Assembly (NCBI GenBank): GCA_020725805.1
Contig: DYEF01000023.1
Span: 28,014-92,013, forward strand
Reading direction: 5' to 3'
DNA from: Bdellovibrio sp.
GTDB lineage: Bacteria; Myxococcota; SpSt-1050
DNA length: 64,000 bases
Below, piece after piece: positions 26,035 to 34,395 of this stretch. The stretch's first letter is position 1. Each line of letters begins with the position of its first letter. The notes beneath the pieces are model-generated. The model was not told the DNA's origin. It worked only from the letters and a program-made list of their open reading frames with translations, and ran no database searches. The translations under genes and the position numbers were made by a program.

Positions 26035-26897
26035 TTGCTATTGTTACCCCGTTCAGAAACGGCAGAATTGACAAGACAGCCTTAAAGGAACTTGTCAAAT
26101 GGCATATACGGCATAAAACGGATGCTATTGTGGTAAACGGAACTACCGGTGAAACCCCTACCCTTTCCCGGGAGGAGCAGAAGGAGAATATTTATACCGT
26201 ACTCGAGGCCACCGATTCGAGAATTCCGGTCATTGCAGGTATCGGTTCGAACAGTACCGAACATACTATCGACAACGCAAAGACGGCTATATCCTGCGGC
26301 GTCGACGGTCTGCTCGTTGTAACACCCTACTACAACAAACCCACACAGGAAGGAATGTACCAGCATTTCAGAAAGATATCCGAACTCTCGCCTGTCCCGA
26401 TAATCCTCTACAACGTACCGGGCAGAACGGGAGTCTCACTGAAGACTGAGACAGTAATGAGGCTTGCCCTTCTCAAAAATATCGTCGGGATAAAAGAGGC
26501 GGGCGGTGACTTCAAAATGGTTATGGAACTTGCATCGAATCTTAAGAATTTCGATATACTCTGCGGAGACGATGCCCTCAATCTGCCTATGGCATCGGTA
26601 GGTTCAAACGGGGCAATAAGTGTAACCGCAAATGTCGTACCGAATCTTATGTCGAGGATGTACAAACTCATAGAAAAAGGAGATTTCAGAGAGGCAAAGA
26701 AGATTCATCTCGGGCTGAGGCACCTGAATTCGGTTCTCTTCATCGAGTCAAATCCGATTCCGGTCAAGGCTGTTTTATCGCTTATGAAGAAGATAAAAAA
26801 CGAACTAAGACTTCCGCTCACTCCAATATCTGCGGAAAACATGAAGAAGATAAAGGCTGTCATCGACAGATACTACCCCGAAATCTATAAATTATAA
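26016..26897 (+). CDS. dapA: 4-hydroxy-tetrahydrodipicolinate synthase
   Basis: A 293-residue class I aldolase that condenses pyruvate with aspartate semialdehyde in the DAP/lysine pathway. The Schiff-base lysine is K160 (VGIKEAGGD), the catalytic Tyr132 lies in LYNVPGRTG, and the pyruvate-binding GTTGE is at 42-46. GCGGAGG precedes the ATG, which lies within the end of the LptM-like gene. It is the first biosynthetic gene of a dapA-dapB-transporter operon. Confidence 0.97.
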   Translation: MFKGSIVAIVTPFRNGRIDKTALKELVKWHIRHKTDAIVVNGTTGETPTLSREEQKENIYTVLEATDSRIPVIAGIGSNSTEHTIDNAKTAISCGVDGLLVVTPYYNKPTQEGMYQHFRKISELSPVPIILYNVPGRTGVSLKTETVMRLALLKNIVGIKEAGGDFKMVMELASNLKNFDILCGDDALNLPMASVGSNGAISVTANVVPNLMSRMYKLIEKGDFREAKKIHLGLRHLNSVLFIESNPIPVKAVLSLMKKIKNELRLPLTPISAENMKKIKAVIDRYYPEIYKL

Positions 26898-26912
26898 CTA
26901 AAGGAGCGTATT

Positions 26913-27722
26913 ATGATAAAAATCGTCGTAATCGGTGCAATGGGAAGAATGGGAAGACTTATTATTCAGACAATTACAGAAGACCCTGACACAGAACTCT
27001 GCGGTGCGGTAGAGGTCTTCGGGCACAAGGATATCGGAAAGGATATCGGGAATCTCTGCGGTCTTGGTACCCTCGGAATGCCCCTCTCCGATGACCTCGA
27101 GAAGGTAATTACCGGGTCTGACTGCATCATCGACTTCTCCACACCAAAATCTACTCTCGAAAACCTGCCGGTTGCGGCAGAAAACGGCACCCCGGTAGTA
27201 ATAGGCACGACCGGACTGACGGGCCGCAAAGAGATGAAACAGATAAGGCTCTACAGCAAGAAAATTCCTGTCCTCTTCTCTCCCAATATGAGTATCGGTA
27301 TGAATATACTTTTTAAGGTCGTCAGGGATGTTGCAAAATTTACAAAGGGCAGATTTGACATCGACATCCTCGATATTCACCACCGCACAAAGAAGGACGT
27401 CCCGAGCGGCACTGCCCTGAAACTTGCAGAGAACGTAGCTGTTGCAAGAGGACTCGATGCAAAGAAGAATATTCACTTTATGAGACACGAAACCAACTTT
27501 ACAAGAGACCCGAACGAGATAAAGATAATGGCCTCCAGAATCGGAGACATTGTAGGGGAGCATACTGTCTTCTTTGGCGGGAAAGGCGAGAGTATCGAGA
27601 TAACACACAGGGCATCGAACAGACAGAACTTTGCCGAGGGCGCTATTCTGGCAGCAAAATGGCTTGTCAACCAGAAGAAGGGCCTTTACAGCATGTCAGA
27701 CGTTCTGGGACTGAATGATTGA
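26913..27722 (+). CDS. dapB: 4-hydroxy-tetrahydrodipicolinate reductase
   Basis: A 269-residue NAD(P)H-dependent reductase, next step after DapA. The Rossmann motif is VVIGAMGRMGR, and GTTGL lies in the middle. The C-terminal substrate domain has DILDIHHRTKKDVPSGTALK, the DapB signature with the catalytic His and Lys. An AAAGGAG precedes the ATG, 15 bp after dapA. Its TGA is shared with the TTG start of the next gene. Confidence 0.97.
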   Translation: MIKIVVIGAMGRMGRLIIQTITEDPDTELCGAVEVFGHKDIGKDIGNLCGLGTLGMPLSDDLEKVITGSDCIIDFSTPKSTLENLPVAAENGTPVVIGTTGLTGRKEMKQIRLYSKKIPVLFSPNMSIGMNILFKVVRDVAKFTKGRFDIDILDIHHRTKKDVPSGTALKLAENVAVARGLDAKKNIHFMRHETNFTRDPNEIKIMASRIGDIVGEHTVFFGGKGESIEITHRASNRQNFAEGAILAAKWLVNQKKGLYSMSDVLGLND

Positions 27723-28573
27723 CTGAGCAAAGAACATTTCTTCCGCTTGTAATAATAACCGGTATCGTCTCTATTTCATTCGCCGGGCCTGTTACGAGTA
27801 TGGTAGCAATGCCCGCCGTTGCAATTGCGCTCTTCAGACTCTCTATATCCTTTATAATCCTTCTCCCCTTCTTTATCAGAGAAATTACGAATAGTCAGTT
27901 TCCGGAGATAAAACTGATAAAACTCTCACTATTGGCCTCCGTATTTCTGGCACTACATTTTATATTCTGGATCAGTTCGCTAAAATACACAAGTGTTACG
28001 AGTTCGGTCGTGCTCGTAACGACCAACCCCCTCTTTGTCGGAATCCTTTCTGCCCTTTTATTAAGGGAAAGACCCGGGAAAAAACTGATAATAGCCATTT
28101 CAATAGTTCTTCTCGGAGGTATAATCATATCGTCGGGTGAAGAGATCGACAGCATTAAAATAAAAGGAAATCTGCTCGCACTGGCAGGTGCCGTAATGGC
28201 CTCACTTTATATAATAACAACAAGGAAAGCGAGGCAGAACTACTCACTCGTTACATATACCACAGTGCTCTATCTCTTTACCTCGGGCATACTTCTCATA
28301 GCAGCACTGATATCGGATACGAAACTCTTTTACTACCCTGCAAAGAACTACCTGCTCATATTATTTCTCGCGATAGTCCCGCAGCTTCTGGGGCACAACT
28401 CCTTTAACTGGGCGCTAAAATATCTCTCCCCTACAGTCGTAGCAATTCTGATACTTTTCGAACCTATAGGCGCAACAATAATATCCCATTTTATCTTCGG
28501 ATATATCCCGTCTACGGGAGAAATAATAGGTTCAGCACTGATTCTGACAGGAATACTCGTATCACTAATTTAA
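27719..28573 (+). CDS. EamA/DMT-family inner-membrane transporter
   Basis: A 284-residue permease with about ten membrane segments arranged as two EamA repeats: FRLSISFIILLPFF and SSVVLVTTNPLFVGILSALLL in the first, PTVVAILILFEPIGATIISH and IIGSALILTGILVSL in the second. Such proteins export amino acids or metabolites. Coupling to dapB (TTGA overlap; the start codon is TTG) suggests a DAP or lysine-related substrate, but nothing in the sequence fixes it. Confidence 0.88.
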   Translation: MTEQRTFLPLVIITGIVSISFAGPVTSMVAMPAVAIALFRLSISFIILLPFFIREITNSQFPEIKLIKLSLLASVFLALHFIFWISSLKYTSVTSSVVLVTTNPLFVGILSALLLRERPGKKLIIAISIVLLGGIIISSGEEIDSIKIKGNLLALAGAVMASLYIITTRKARQNYSLVTYTTVLYLFTSGILLIAALISDTKLFYYPAKNYLLILFLAIVPQLLGHNSFNWALKYLSPTVVAILILFEPIGATIISHFIFGYIPSTGEIIGSALILTGILVSLI

Positions 28574-28819
28574 TCTGAAAAACTATTACCAGTCAGGAAA
28601 GATATGGCTAAAGGCCGGTACTAAAGGCCGGTGCCAGATACCTTTTTAATCCATTGAAACGATTGAAAAACATCTGCTCCCGGTATTTTGTCCAAACATT
28701 GAACACAGATGCATAACCGGTCGGAATCCGGCGAATCATTAATAGTTTTTGCGATATTAGTTTAAAATAAAAAAGGCGAGGAATTTTCCTCGCCTTATGT
28801 CGGAATTTAGATTCCGTTA
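28574..28819. other. convergent intergenic region with repeat motif and terminator
   Basis: Between the transporter and the convergent Cys-rich gene. A direct duplication of CTAAAGGCCGGT (28609-28620 and 28621-28632) runs into GGTGCCAGATACC (28630-28642), an inverted copy of the dispersed core. The terminator hairpin lies at 28773-28796. No coding potential is seen. Confidence 0.5.
28773..28796 (-). terminator. rho-independent terminator of the Cys-rich lipoprotein gene
   Basis: Perfect 11-bp stem (AAGGCGAGGAA / TTCCTCGCCTT) with a TT centre. On the minus strand it is followed by TTTTATTTTAAA, a U-rich tail, and lies 23 bases after the stop codon. The plus direction lacks a T-run, so it mainly serves the minus-strand gene. 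Confidence 0.85.
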
Positions 28820-31141
28820 TTATTCTGTTGCACAGCTGTTGCTGTCGGGTACACAGAGATTTACCCCGTTTACATCCTTACAGGTGAATTTTTCGGGGCA
28901 GGCTCCCGGGACTTTCGGGTCACAGGAAGCGAGGCAGAACATATCTGCTCCGCTGTCAGGTACCTTTACACATCTGTTGGGCGGATTCGGATTGTTATAA
29001 TCCGGATTGCCGCTGTTGCAATATGCATCCTCAAAGCAGGGTACGCACAAAAGTTCGGTCATAGGAATGCATATACCCTGATACAGGGCACCAAGTCCGA
29101 GCCAGGATTCATAGCAGGCATAACCTGCCGGACAATCGGCGTTGGTCTTGCAGATGCTGGAGCATTTCCCGTTGTTGAGACAGAGGTCATTGGCGCAGGG
29201 CTTATCAATGCAGGCCTCGTGACAGACCTCGTCTGTCGAACAGGCAACGCAATCACCATTGAAGCCCGCTCCTCCCTCTGTCGGGGCAGAACAGAATGAA
29301 TAGACCTTATTTGCCTTCGTATCAAATCCGTACATCTTGCAGACTTCGCCGTTGGAGCAGTCCTTGTCTCCGTTGCACTCCTTGCCGGAACCGGAGAAAG
29401 GAATACAGAGGTTTGTCTGATTTACAGTGTCATAACCCTCTGAAAGCGGCTGAGGCATACATTTCCAGGTATAATTACCGGCCTTACCATAATCGCAGTC
29501 TGCACCGATATTGTCACAGGCGCCGGAGCAGTATCCTACTCTCAGACAGAGATTTGTCGAACAGGAGAAAGATGCCTGGCACTGCTGCCCGGGTTTGCTG
29601 GCCCCTGAATATTCCTTTGCACAGATCGAAACGGTATTGTCATCATATGTTTCGGGTCTGGAATAGTCGTCATTGTCCTCGTTGCCAAAGATAAGTTTGC
29701 AGATTTCTCCCGAGACCTTGCAGTCTGACGGCTTTTCACACTTGGTCGGCTTATCTCCCTGATAAACGGTCGGCATACAGATGCCCATATAAACCACCGT
29801 ACAGCCCGCCTGGTCGAGGCTCATTCCCACATCACGGCATACTCCCTTAAAGCCGTCGCCGTAATTGCAGGTGCAGTCCTGGTCAGTGCAGTTGACATTT
29901 GCCACACACTTGTTGTTGAGACACTTGAGACTGCAGCACTCACCGTCCACGGTACAGGTCTGGTCGACCTTCTTGCAGTTGGGATGACAGAATGAGGCAC
30001 ACTTTCCTTCGAGGCAGAAGAGAGAGCAGCAATCGTCGTCTTCGGTACAGTCCTCGCCTGCCTTCTTCCCGCCTTTTGAGAGCTCACAGGTCTCGCCGCA
30101 CTTGGTATTCAGTCCAAGGATGGACTGACCGGTTTTGTCAAGAGTAAAGCCCATCTGGCATTTCTGATTATCTGAGCAGGTATTATCACCGTAGCAGTCG
30201 GGTCTGAAACGGTTCGGGAAGCAGGATGAACAATACTTCTTCTCGACAACCACTTTGGTTTTGGTATCATAGGTCTTGAAGAGATTACAACTCATATCTC
30301 CCACACAGTCATCATCTTTTTCACACTCCTTATCGTCCTTTACATAACAGCTCTGGCAGATATTACCTCCGTGGGCGTTCGAGGAGGCACAGTATTTTTC
30401 CTGTGAGTATATACAGTCCCTGTTGTCATTGCAATAATTTACGCATCTGTCTGTCTTCACACACATAGCCGTTCCGTACTGTGCCGAACTCAGACACTCG
30501 TAGCAATTCATCCTGTAACCGCCAACAATGTTGAAGAACTCGGCACAATCAGCAGACTTTTCACACTTCTTCGAACAGACCGAACCTGACTTGTAAACAC
30601 CGTTATCATCTCTCTCTCCGACACAATAAGTCTCCCCGGCCTTGCAGGCTACGTTCCCAAGTTTGTCACAGGGCTCTCCCGCGCCTCTGTTGAGTGGAGT
30701 ACAGGCTCCTTCCGTATACATACAAACCTTCTTGGTAGAATCGAGTGAATCATATGTACAGCAGTAATTCTTCTCTCCGGCAAAGCCTGCACAGTCCGCA
30801 TCTGTTTCACAGCTCTTTGAACAATAACTGTTCTTTATCTTAGCCGTAATACCGTAGCATAATCCCGACGCACAGTTGTCATCGGATGAGCAGAGTTCAC
30901 CGTTATTTTTAAGCGGCTTCTTACAGGTCTTGCTTGTAGGGTTACATTCCAGCCCCTCACAGCAGTCCTCTGTCTTTTCACACTTCTGGTTGAGGGCTGA
31001 ACATTGCGGTCCGGTATCGCCGGTACCGGTAGTGTCCGTTGGTGCAGCATCCTTACTCCCGCCGTTCCCATCATCCGAGGAACATGCATTCAGCAATGCT
31101 ACCGAAAGAATAATTCCTAAAATCACCAAAAACTTCTTCAT
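28820..31141 (-). CDS. very cysteine-rich lipoprotein with repeated disulfide modules
   Basis: A 773-residue outer-envelope lipoprotein (lipobox LLNAC, then a Ser/Asp/Gly-rich linker). The rest consists of dozens of short modules with Cys-Cys or Cys-x3-Cys spacing, for example CEKTEDCCEGLECNPTSKTC, GELCSSDDNCASGLC and CTVDGECCSLKCLNNKC. This resembles EB-module, dickkopf or 'Myxococcus cysteine-rich' proteins. I start it at the ATG at 31141, six bases after AGGAGG; the codon before is an in-frame TTG. A disulfide-bonded surface protein is the simplest reading. Binding partners are unknown. It has its own promoter and terminator. Confidence 0.88.
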   Translation of the reverse strand: MKKFLVILGIILSVALLNACSSDDGNGGSKDAAPTDTTGTGDTGPQCSALNQKCEKTEDCCEGLECNPTSKTCKKPLKNNGELCSSDDNCASGLCYGITAKIKNSYCSKSCETDADCAGFAGEKNYCCTYDSLDSTKKVCMYTEGACTPLNRGAGEPCDKLGNVACKAGETYCVGERDDNGVYKSGSVCSKKCEKSADCAEFFNIVGGYRMNCYECLSSAQYGTAMCVKTDRCVNYCNDNRDCIYSQEKYCASSNAHGGNICQSCYVKDDKECEKDDDCVGDMSCNLFKTYDTKTKVVVEKKYCSSCFPNRFRPDCYGDNTCSDNQKCQMGFTLDKTGQSILGLNTKCGETCELSKGGKKAGEDCTEDDDCCSLFCLEGKCASFCHPNCKKVDQTCTVDGECCSLKCLNNKCVANVNCTDQDCTCNYGDGFKGVCRDVGMSLDQAGCTVVYMGICMPTVYQGDKPTKCEKPSDCKVSGEICKLIFGNEDNDDYSRPETYDDNTVSICAKEYSGASKPGQQCQASFSCSTNLCLRVGYCSGACDNIGADCDYGKAGNYTWKCMPQPLSEGYDTVNQTNLCIPFSGSGKECNGDKDCSNGEVCKMYGFDTKANKVYSFCSAPTEGGAGFNGDCVACSTDEVCHEACIDKPCANDLCLNNGKCSSICKTNADCPAGYACYESWLGLGALYQGICIPMTELLCVPCFEDAYCNSGNPDYNNPNPPNRCVKVPDSGADMFCLASCDPKVPGACPEKFTCKDVNGVNLCVPDSNSCATE

Positions 31142-31188
31142 CAAAAACCTCCTAAAAATGGTTTATTTACGCCAAAAACAGCCCGCCT

Positions 31189-31217
31189 AATACAATATAT
31201 AATAACCGTATTGTCAA
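31189..31217 (-). promoter_or_regulatory. putative sigma-70 promoter of the Cys-rich lipoprotein gene
   Basis: Minus strand: TTGACA (31212-31217), 17-bp spacer, TGTATT (31189-31194); a 16-bp spacer to TTGTAT is also possible. The leader to the ATG would be about 40 bases. Confidence 0.5.
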
Positions 31218-31414
31218 ATATAAAAGCAGCAAAATCCTGATTTTTCTGAAATTCTTGTCATATCATAATTCATCCGGAATCCACCTGTAGCAAAGTCAAC
31301 ACTATCTATAATAATGTTACATCATAATCTTTATCTTTATTCAAACACCTGTCCGACTCAGATAACATACATCTGTACAGATTATCAGGGTAAATATTTT
31401 GACCACTATACTTG

Positions 31415-31443
31415 TTGACTTAAATTTACATTTTTACTAATAT
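31415..31443 (+). promoter_or_regulatory. sigma-70 promoter of the tyrosine phenol-lyase fusion gene
   Basis: TTGACT (31415-31420), 17-bp spacer, TAATAT (31438-31443). Transcription would start near 31450, giving a leader of about 40 bases with AAGGA before the ATG at 31490. Confidence 0.65.
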
Positions 31444-31489
31444 CCTCCCGTTTTGAAAGATTAACCTTTTTTCAGGAAAGGAACAGAAT

Positions 31490-34147
31490 ATGCTTATTCA
31501 CGAACCTTACAAGATCAAATCAGTCAGAAATATTCCATTCACCACCTATAATGAGAGAAAGAGAATCCTGAGAGAGCATTTTTACAATACAACGTTAATT
31601 CCCGCCGATAAAGTAACATTCGATATGGCCACACAGGGAACATCTGCAATGTCTCAGGAACAGGTAGCCGCACTCTTTGTTGGAGATGAGGCCTATGCAG
31701 GGGCTGTAAATTTCTATCATCTGGAGAATGCAGTAAGAGATGTCTTCGGACTTAAAAACATATGCCCCACACACAACAGATTCGGTAACATTAAGCTGCT
31801 GACCTCGATCATGGTCAAAAGCGGAAAATCGGCCTTCTCGAACATAAGACAGCCAAAGGAAATAGTCGAATACTACAAGGGCCGCTTCGTCCAGATATCC
31901 TCAAGGGAGGAGAACGGTTTCTCTATACTGGATGTGTCAGAGGTCAAAAAAGCAAAGAAAGACGAGACCGCCTACATATTCATAGACCTGAGAAGCGATG
32001 AGGGGAGACCGGTCTGCCCGTCCTGCCTTAATGAGATTGCACATTTTTCGAAAGACTCGGGTATCCCGCTGATTATCGACTGTTCGAACATCGTCCTCTG
32101 GGCAAACAGGGTAAAGAATGTCGCAAAAGACTATTCATCGAAGAGAATCTCCGAAATTATTAAGGAGGTCTCCGCTCTCGCAACAACTGTGGCATTCGAC
32201 GCCGGACAGGATGCGATGAGTAATGTCGGAGGATTTCTTGCAACAAACGACCCGAAGCATCACGAGGCCCATCAGAACGAAGTCGTAATATATGAGGGGC
32301 TGCACACCTACGGAGGTATGGCCGGAAGGACAATGGAAGTAGTCGCTGTCGGGCTGAGGGATATGACCGATGAAAACAATGCAGTTTGGTACCAGCAGCA
32401 GATCGACCTCTTATCGGAAATTCTCTCCAAAGAGAGAGTACCTCACTATAAGGGACTGGACGGCGTATACCTCTGTGCGGACAAGTTCCTCAGCCACCTC
32501 AGGGAGAACAGGACCCACACACTGGCAACTGCAATCTATCTGAAATCCGGGGTAAGGGCATATCTTGGAGGCAGATATATACCGTCCGAGATTCTGCCCG
32601 TTCAGATTCCGAGAAGGGCACTTTTAAACAGACAGGTCGTTCAGATCGCAGAGGCAATATGCGAACTCTTCAGAGAGGCCGCTCAGATACCGGCGCTCGT
32701 TCTGACCAACAGACCCGAATATCACAACGAGGCTGTATTCGACTGGCTCATACCGGTTATCAGGCCTTACGAATTCGAATGCGAACCTTATACGGTCCAC
32801 GCAATCGAGAAGATTGCAATGAAGAGCGTGGAGGAGAGACGAAAGGCGGCAGAAGAGGCAGGTTACAATACATTTCTCCTTAAAATGGAGGATGTGACAA
32901 TCGACCTGCTCACAGACTCCGGAACGGCAGCTATGAGTGTAGAGCAGTGGAAGGCTTACCTCGGCGCCATAGAGACACCAAACACATCTGATGCCTATAT
33001 CGACCTTGTCAGAACCGCACAGAAGGTATACGGTTACAAACATATTATCCTTACCCATCAGGGCAGAGCAGCAGAACACATAATGTCCCAGATGTTTATC
33101 AGACCGGGTGACTACGTGCCCGGCAATATGTACTTCACGACCACCAAGCAGCATCAGGAGATGGCAGGCGGAATTTTCGTGGACGTAATCGTCGATGAGG
33201 CAAACGATACAGACTCAGACTTCGAATGGAAGGGAAATGTGGACCTGAAAAAACTCTCGGACCTCTACGATAAGGCAAAATCCGAAGGCAAAAAGCTTGC
33301 ATACATCTCATTCGAATTCAATGTAAATCTTGCAGGCGGACAACCGGTCTCGATGGACAATATGAAGGAGGTCTATGAATTCTGCAAACCGAGAGGAATC
33401 CCGGTATTCTTCGATGCGACGAGATGCTCTGAAAATGCGATATTCATCAAGCAGAGGGACCCGAGATACAGGGATGCAAGCATCGGGGATATACTTCTCG
33501 AGATGTTCAGTTACGGCGACGGTGCCACCATTTCAGCCAAAAAGGATATGCTCACAAACCTCTCGGGAGCACTCCTCTTCAGGGATAACGAAGAGTGGTA
33601 CAGAGAGGCTCTCAGGATGCTGCAGATATTCGAAGGAGGTCATTCAAGCGGCGGTACATCTGCAGGAGATATGGCAACACACGCACAGGGATTGAGAGAG
33701 ATGGTCGATGAAAGATATCTCAAGGCAAGGGTCGAACAGGCGAGATATCTGGGCAAACTCCTGATCGATGCGGGTATTCCGATTGTAATGCCTCCGGGAG
33801 GCCATGCGGTATTCCTCGATGCGAAGAAATTCCTCCCTCACCTCGACCAGGACCAGTTTCCGGCACAGACGCTCGCGGCACACATATTTATCGAGACCGG
33901 AGTCCGGGCAATGGAGAGGGGAAACGTAAGCAAGGGAAGGGACCCGAAGACGGGAAAGAATTACAGACCCAAACTCGAGCTCGTTAGACTTACAATACCC
34001 AGAAGGGTATACTCACTCGACCATATGAAGGCTGTTGCAGAGGGAATCATCAGACTATACAGGAAGCGCGATTCCATAAGGGGACTCGAATTTACATACG
34101 AACCGAAGGCACTCAGATTCTTCCAGTCCAGATTCAGACTCATTTGA
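31490..34147 (+). CDS. tandem fusion of two tyrosine phenol-lyase/tryptophanase domains with complementary active-site residues
   Basis: 885 residues; usual family length is about 460. Both halves align along the beta-eliminating lyase fold, starting at EPYKIKSV (5) and EPYTVHAI (432). The C-terminal half keeps the PLP lysine K685 (SAKKD), DATRC (R645), NLAGGQPVS, THQGR (R526), YFTTT, MERG (R810, equivalent to Arg381 that gives tyrosine phenol-lyase specificity), R833 and LRFF. It has lost the DEAYAG motif (P497 in place of Tyr71) and the YGG after EGM. The N-terminal half keeps GDEAYAG (Y69) and EGLHTYGG but has Q240 for the PLP lysine, N200 for R217, and no Arg381 or Arg404 equivalent. Likely reaction: tyrosine (or a related amino acid) to phenol, pyruvate and ammonia. 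It is monocistronic with its own promoter. Equivalences use the Citrobacter enzyme from memory. Confidence 0.9.
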   Translation: MLIHEPYKIKSVRNIPFTTYNERKRILREHFYNTTLIPADKVTFDMATQGTSAMSQEQVAALFVGDEAYAGAVNFYHLENAVRDVFGLKNICPTHNRFGNIKLLTSIMVKSGKSAFSNIRQPKEIVEYYKGRFVQISSREENGFSILDVSEVKKAKKDETAYIFIDLRSDEGRPVCPSCLNEIAHFSKDSGIPLIIDCSNIVLWANRVKNVAKDYSSKRISEIIKEVSALATTVAFDAGQDAMSNVGGFLATNDPKHHEAHQNEVVIYEGLHTYGGMAGRTMEVVAVGLRDMTDENNAVWYQQQIDLLSEILSKERVPHYKGLDGVYLCADKFLSHLRENRTHTLATAIYLKSGVRAYLGGRYIPSEILPVQIPRRALLNRQVVQIAEAICELFREAAQIPALVLTNRPEYHNEAVFDWLIPVIRPYEFECEPYTVHAIEKIAMKSVEERRKAAEEAGYNTFLLKMEDVTIDLLTDSGTAAMSVEQWKAYLGAIETPNTSDAYIDLVRTAQKVYGYKHIILTHQGRAAEHIMSQMFIRPGDYVPGNMYFTTTKQHQEMAGGIFVDVIVDEANDTDSDFEWKGNVDLKKLSDLYDKAKSEGKKLAYISFEFNVNLAGGQPVSMDNMKEVYEFCKPRGIPVFFDATRCSENAIFIKQRDPRYRDASIGDILLEMFSYGDGATISAKKDMLTNLSGALLFRDNEEWYREALRMLQIFEGGHSSGGTSAGDMATHAQGLREMVDERYLKARVEQARYLGKLLIDAGIPIVMPPGGHAVFLDAKKFLPHLDQDQFPAQTLAAHIFIETGVRAMERGNVSKGRDPKTGKNYRPKLELVRLTIPRRVYSLDHMKAVAEGIIRLYRKRDSIRGLEFTYEPKALRFFQSRFRLI

Positions 34148-34283
34148 GAGTCAGTCTTATTACGGATTTCTGTATATACATAGAGTTGCTTGCCGGTAAA
34201 ATGCTCTGCAACAAAGTCCTTACAGGCTATTCAGCCGGTTTTCGCAAACTGTGCATTGTAAAATTCGTATACTTAATTTTTTA

Positions 34284-34311
34284 TTGACACCGAAATGAAT
34301 AATGGTAGTAT
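34284..34311 (+). promoter_or_regulatory. putative sigma-70 promoter of the HEAT-repeat lipoprotein
   Basis: TTGACA (34284-34289), 16-bp spacer, TAGTAT (34306-34311). The resulting leader would be about 78 bases. The rest of the gap after the lyase gene (34148-34283) shows no clear terminator. Confidence 0.5.
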
Positions 34312-34395
34312 TAGCCCGTTAACTTTATATTTTTTTGAGTAATGATGAGCATTTTTCTGAATTTAATTAATAATTTTATTACGAAGGGAGCAGAG

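Larger units (their letters stand above)
31142..31489. other. divergent intergenic region with two promoters
   Basis: 348 AT-rich bases between divergent genes. It contains the promoter of the Cys-rich lipoprotein (31189-31217) and that of the tyrosine phenol-lyase fusion (31415-31443). Nothing else is recognisable in the middle. Confidence 0.5.

Noticed and set aside
26898-27608. 236-codon minus-strand frame over dapB
   Set aside because: dapB is unmistakable on the plus strand; the reverse frame has a Cys/Tyr-rich random composition.
32624-33154. 176-codon minus-strand frame inside the tyrosine phenol-lyase fusion
   Set aside because: Shadow of the plus-strand gene; no motif of its own.
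31490-34147. Assembly artefact joining two tandem lyase genes
   Set aside because: The halves are strongly diverged, with complementary losses, and the linker aligns with the normal N-terminal arm of the enzyme. No stop or frameshift is seen. Still worth confirming on reads.
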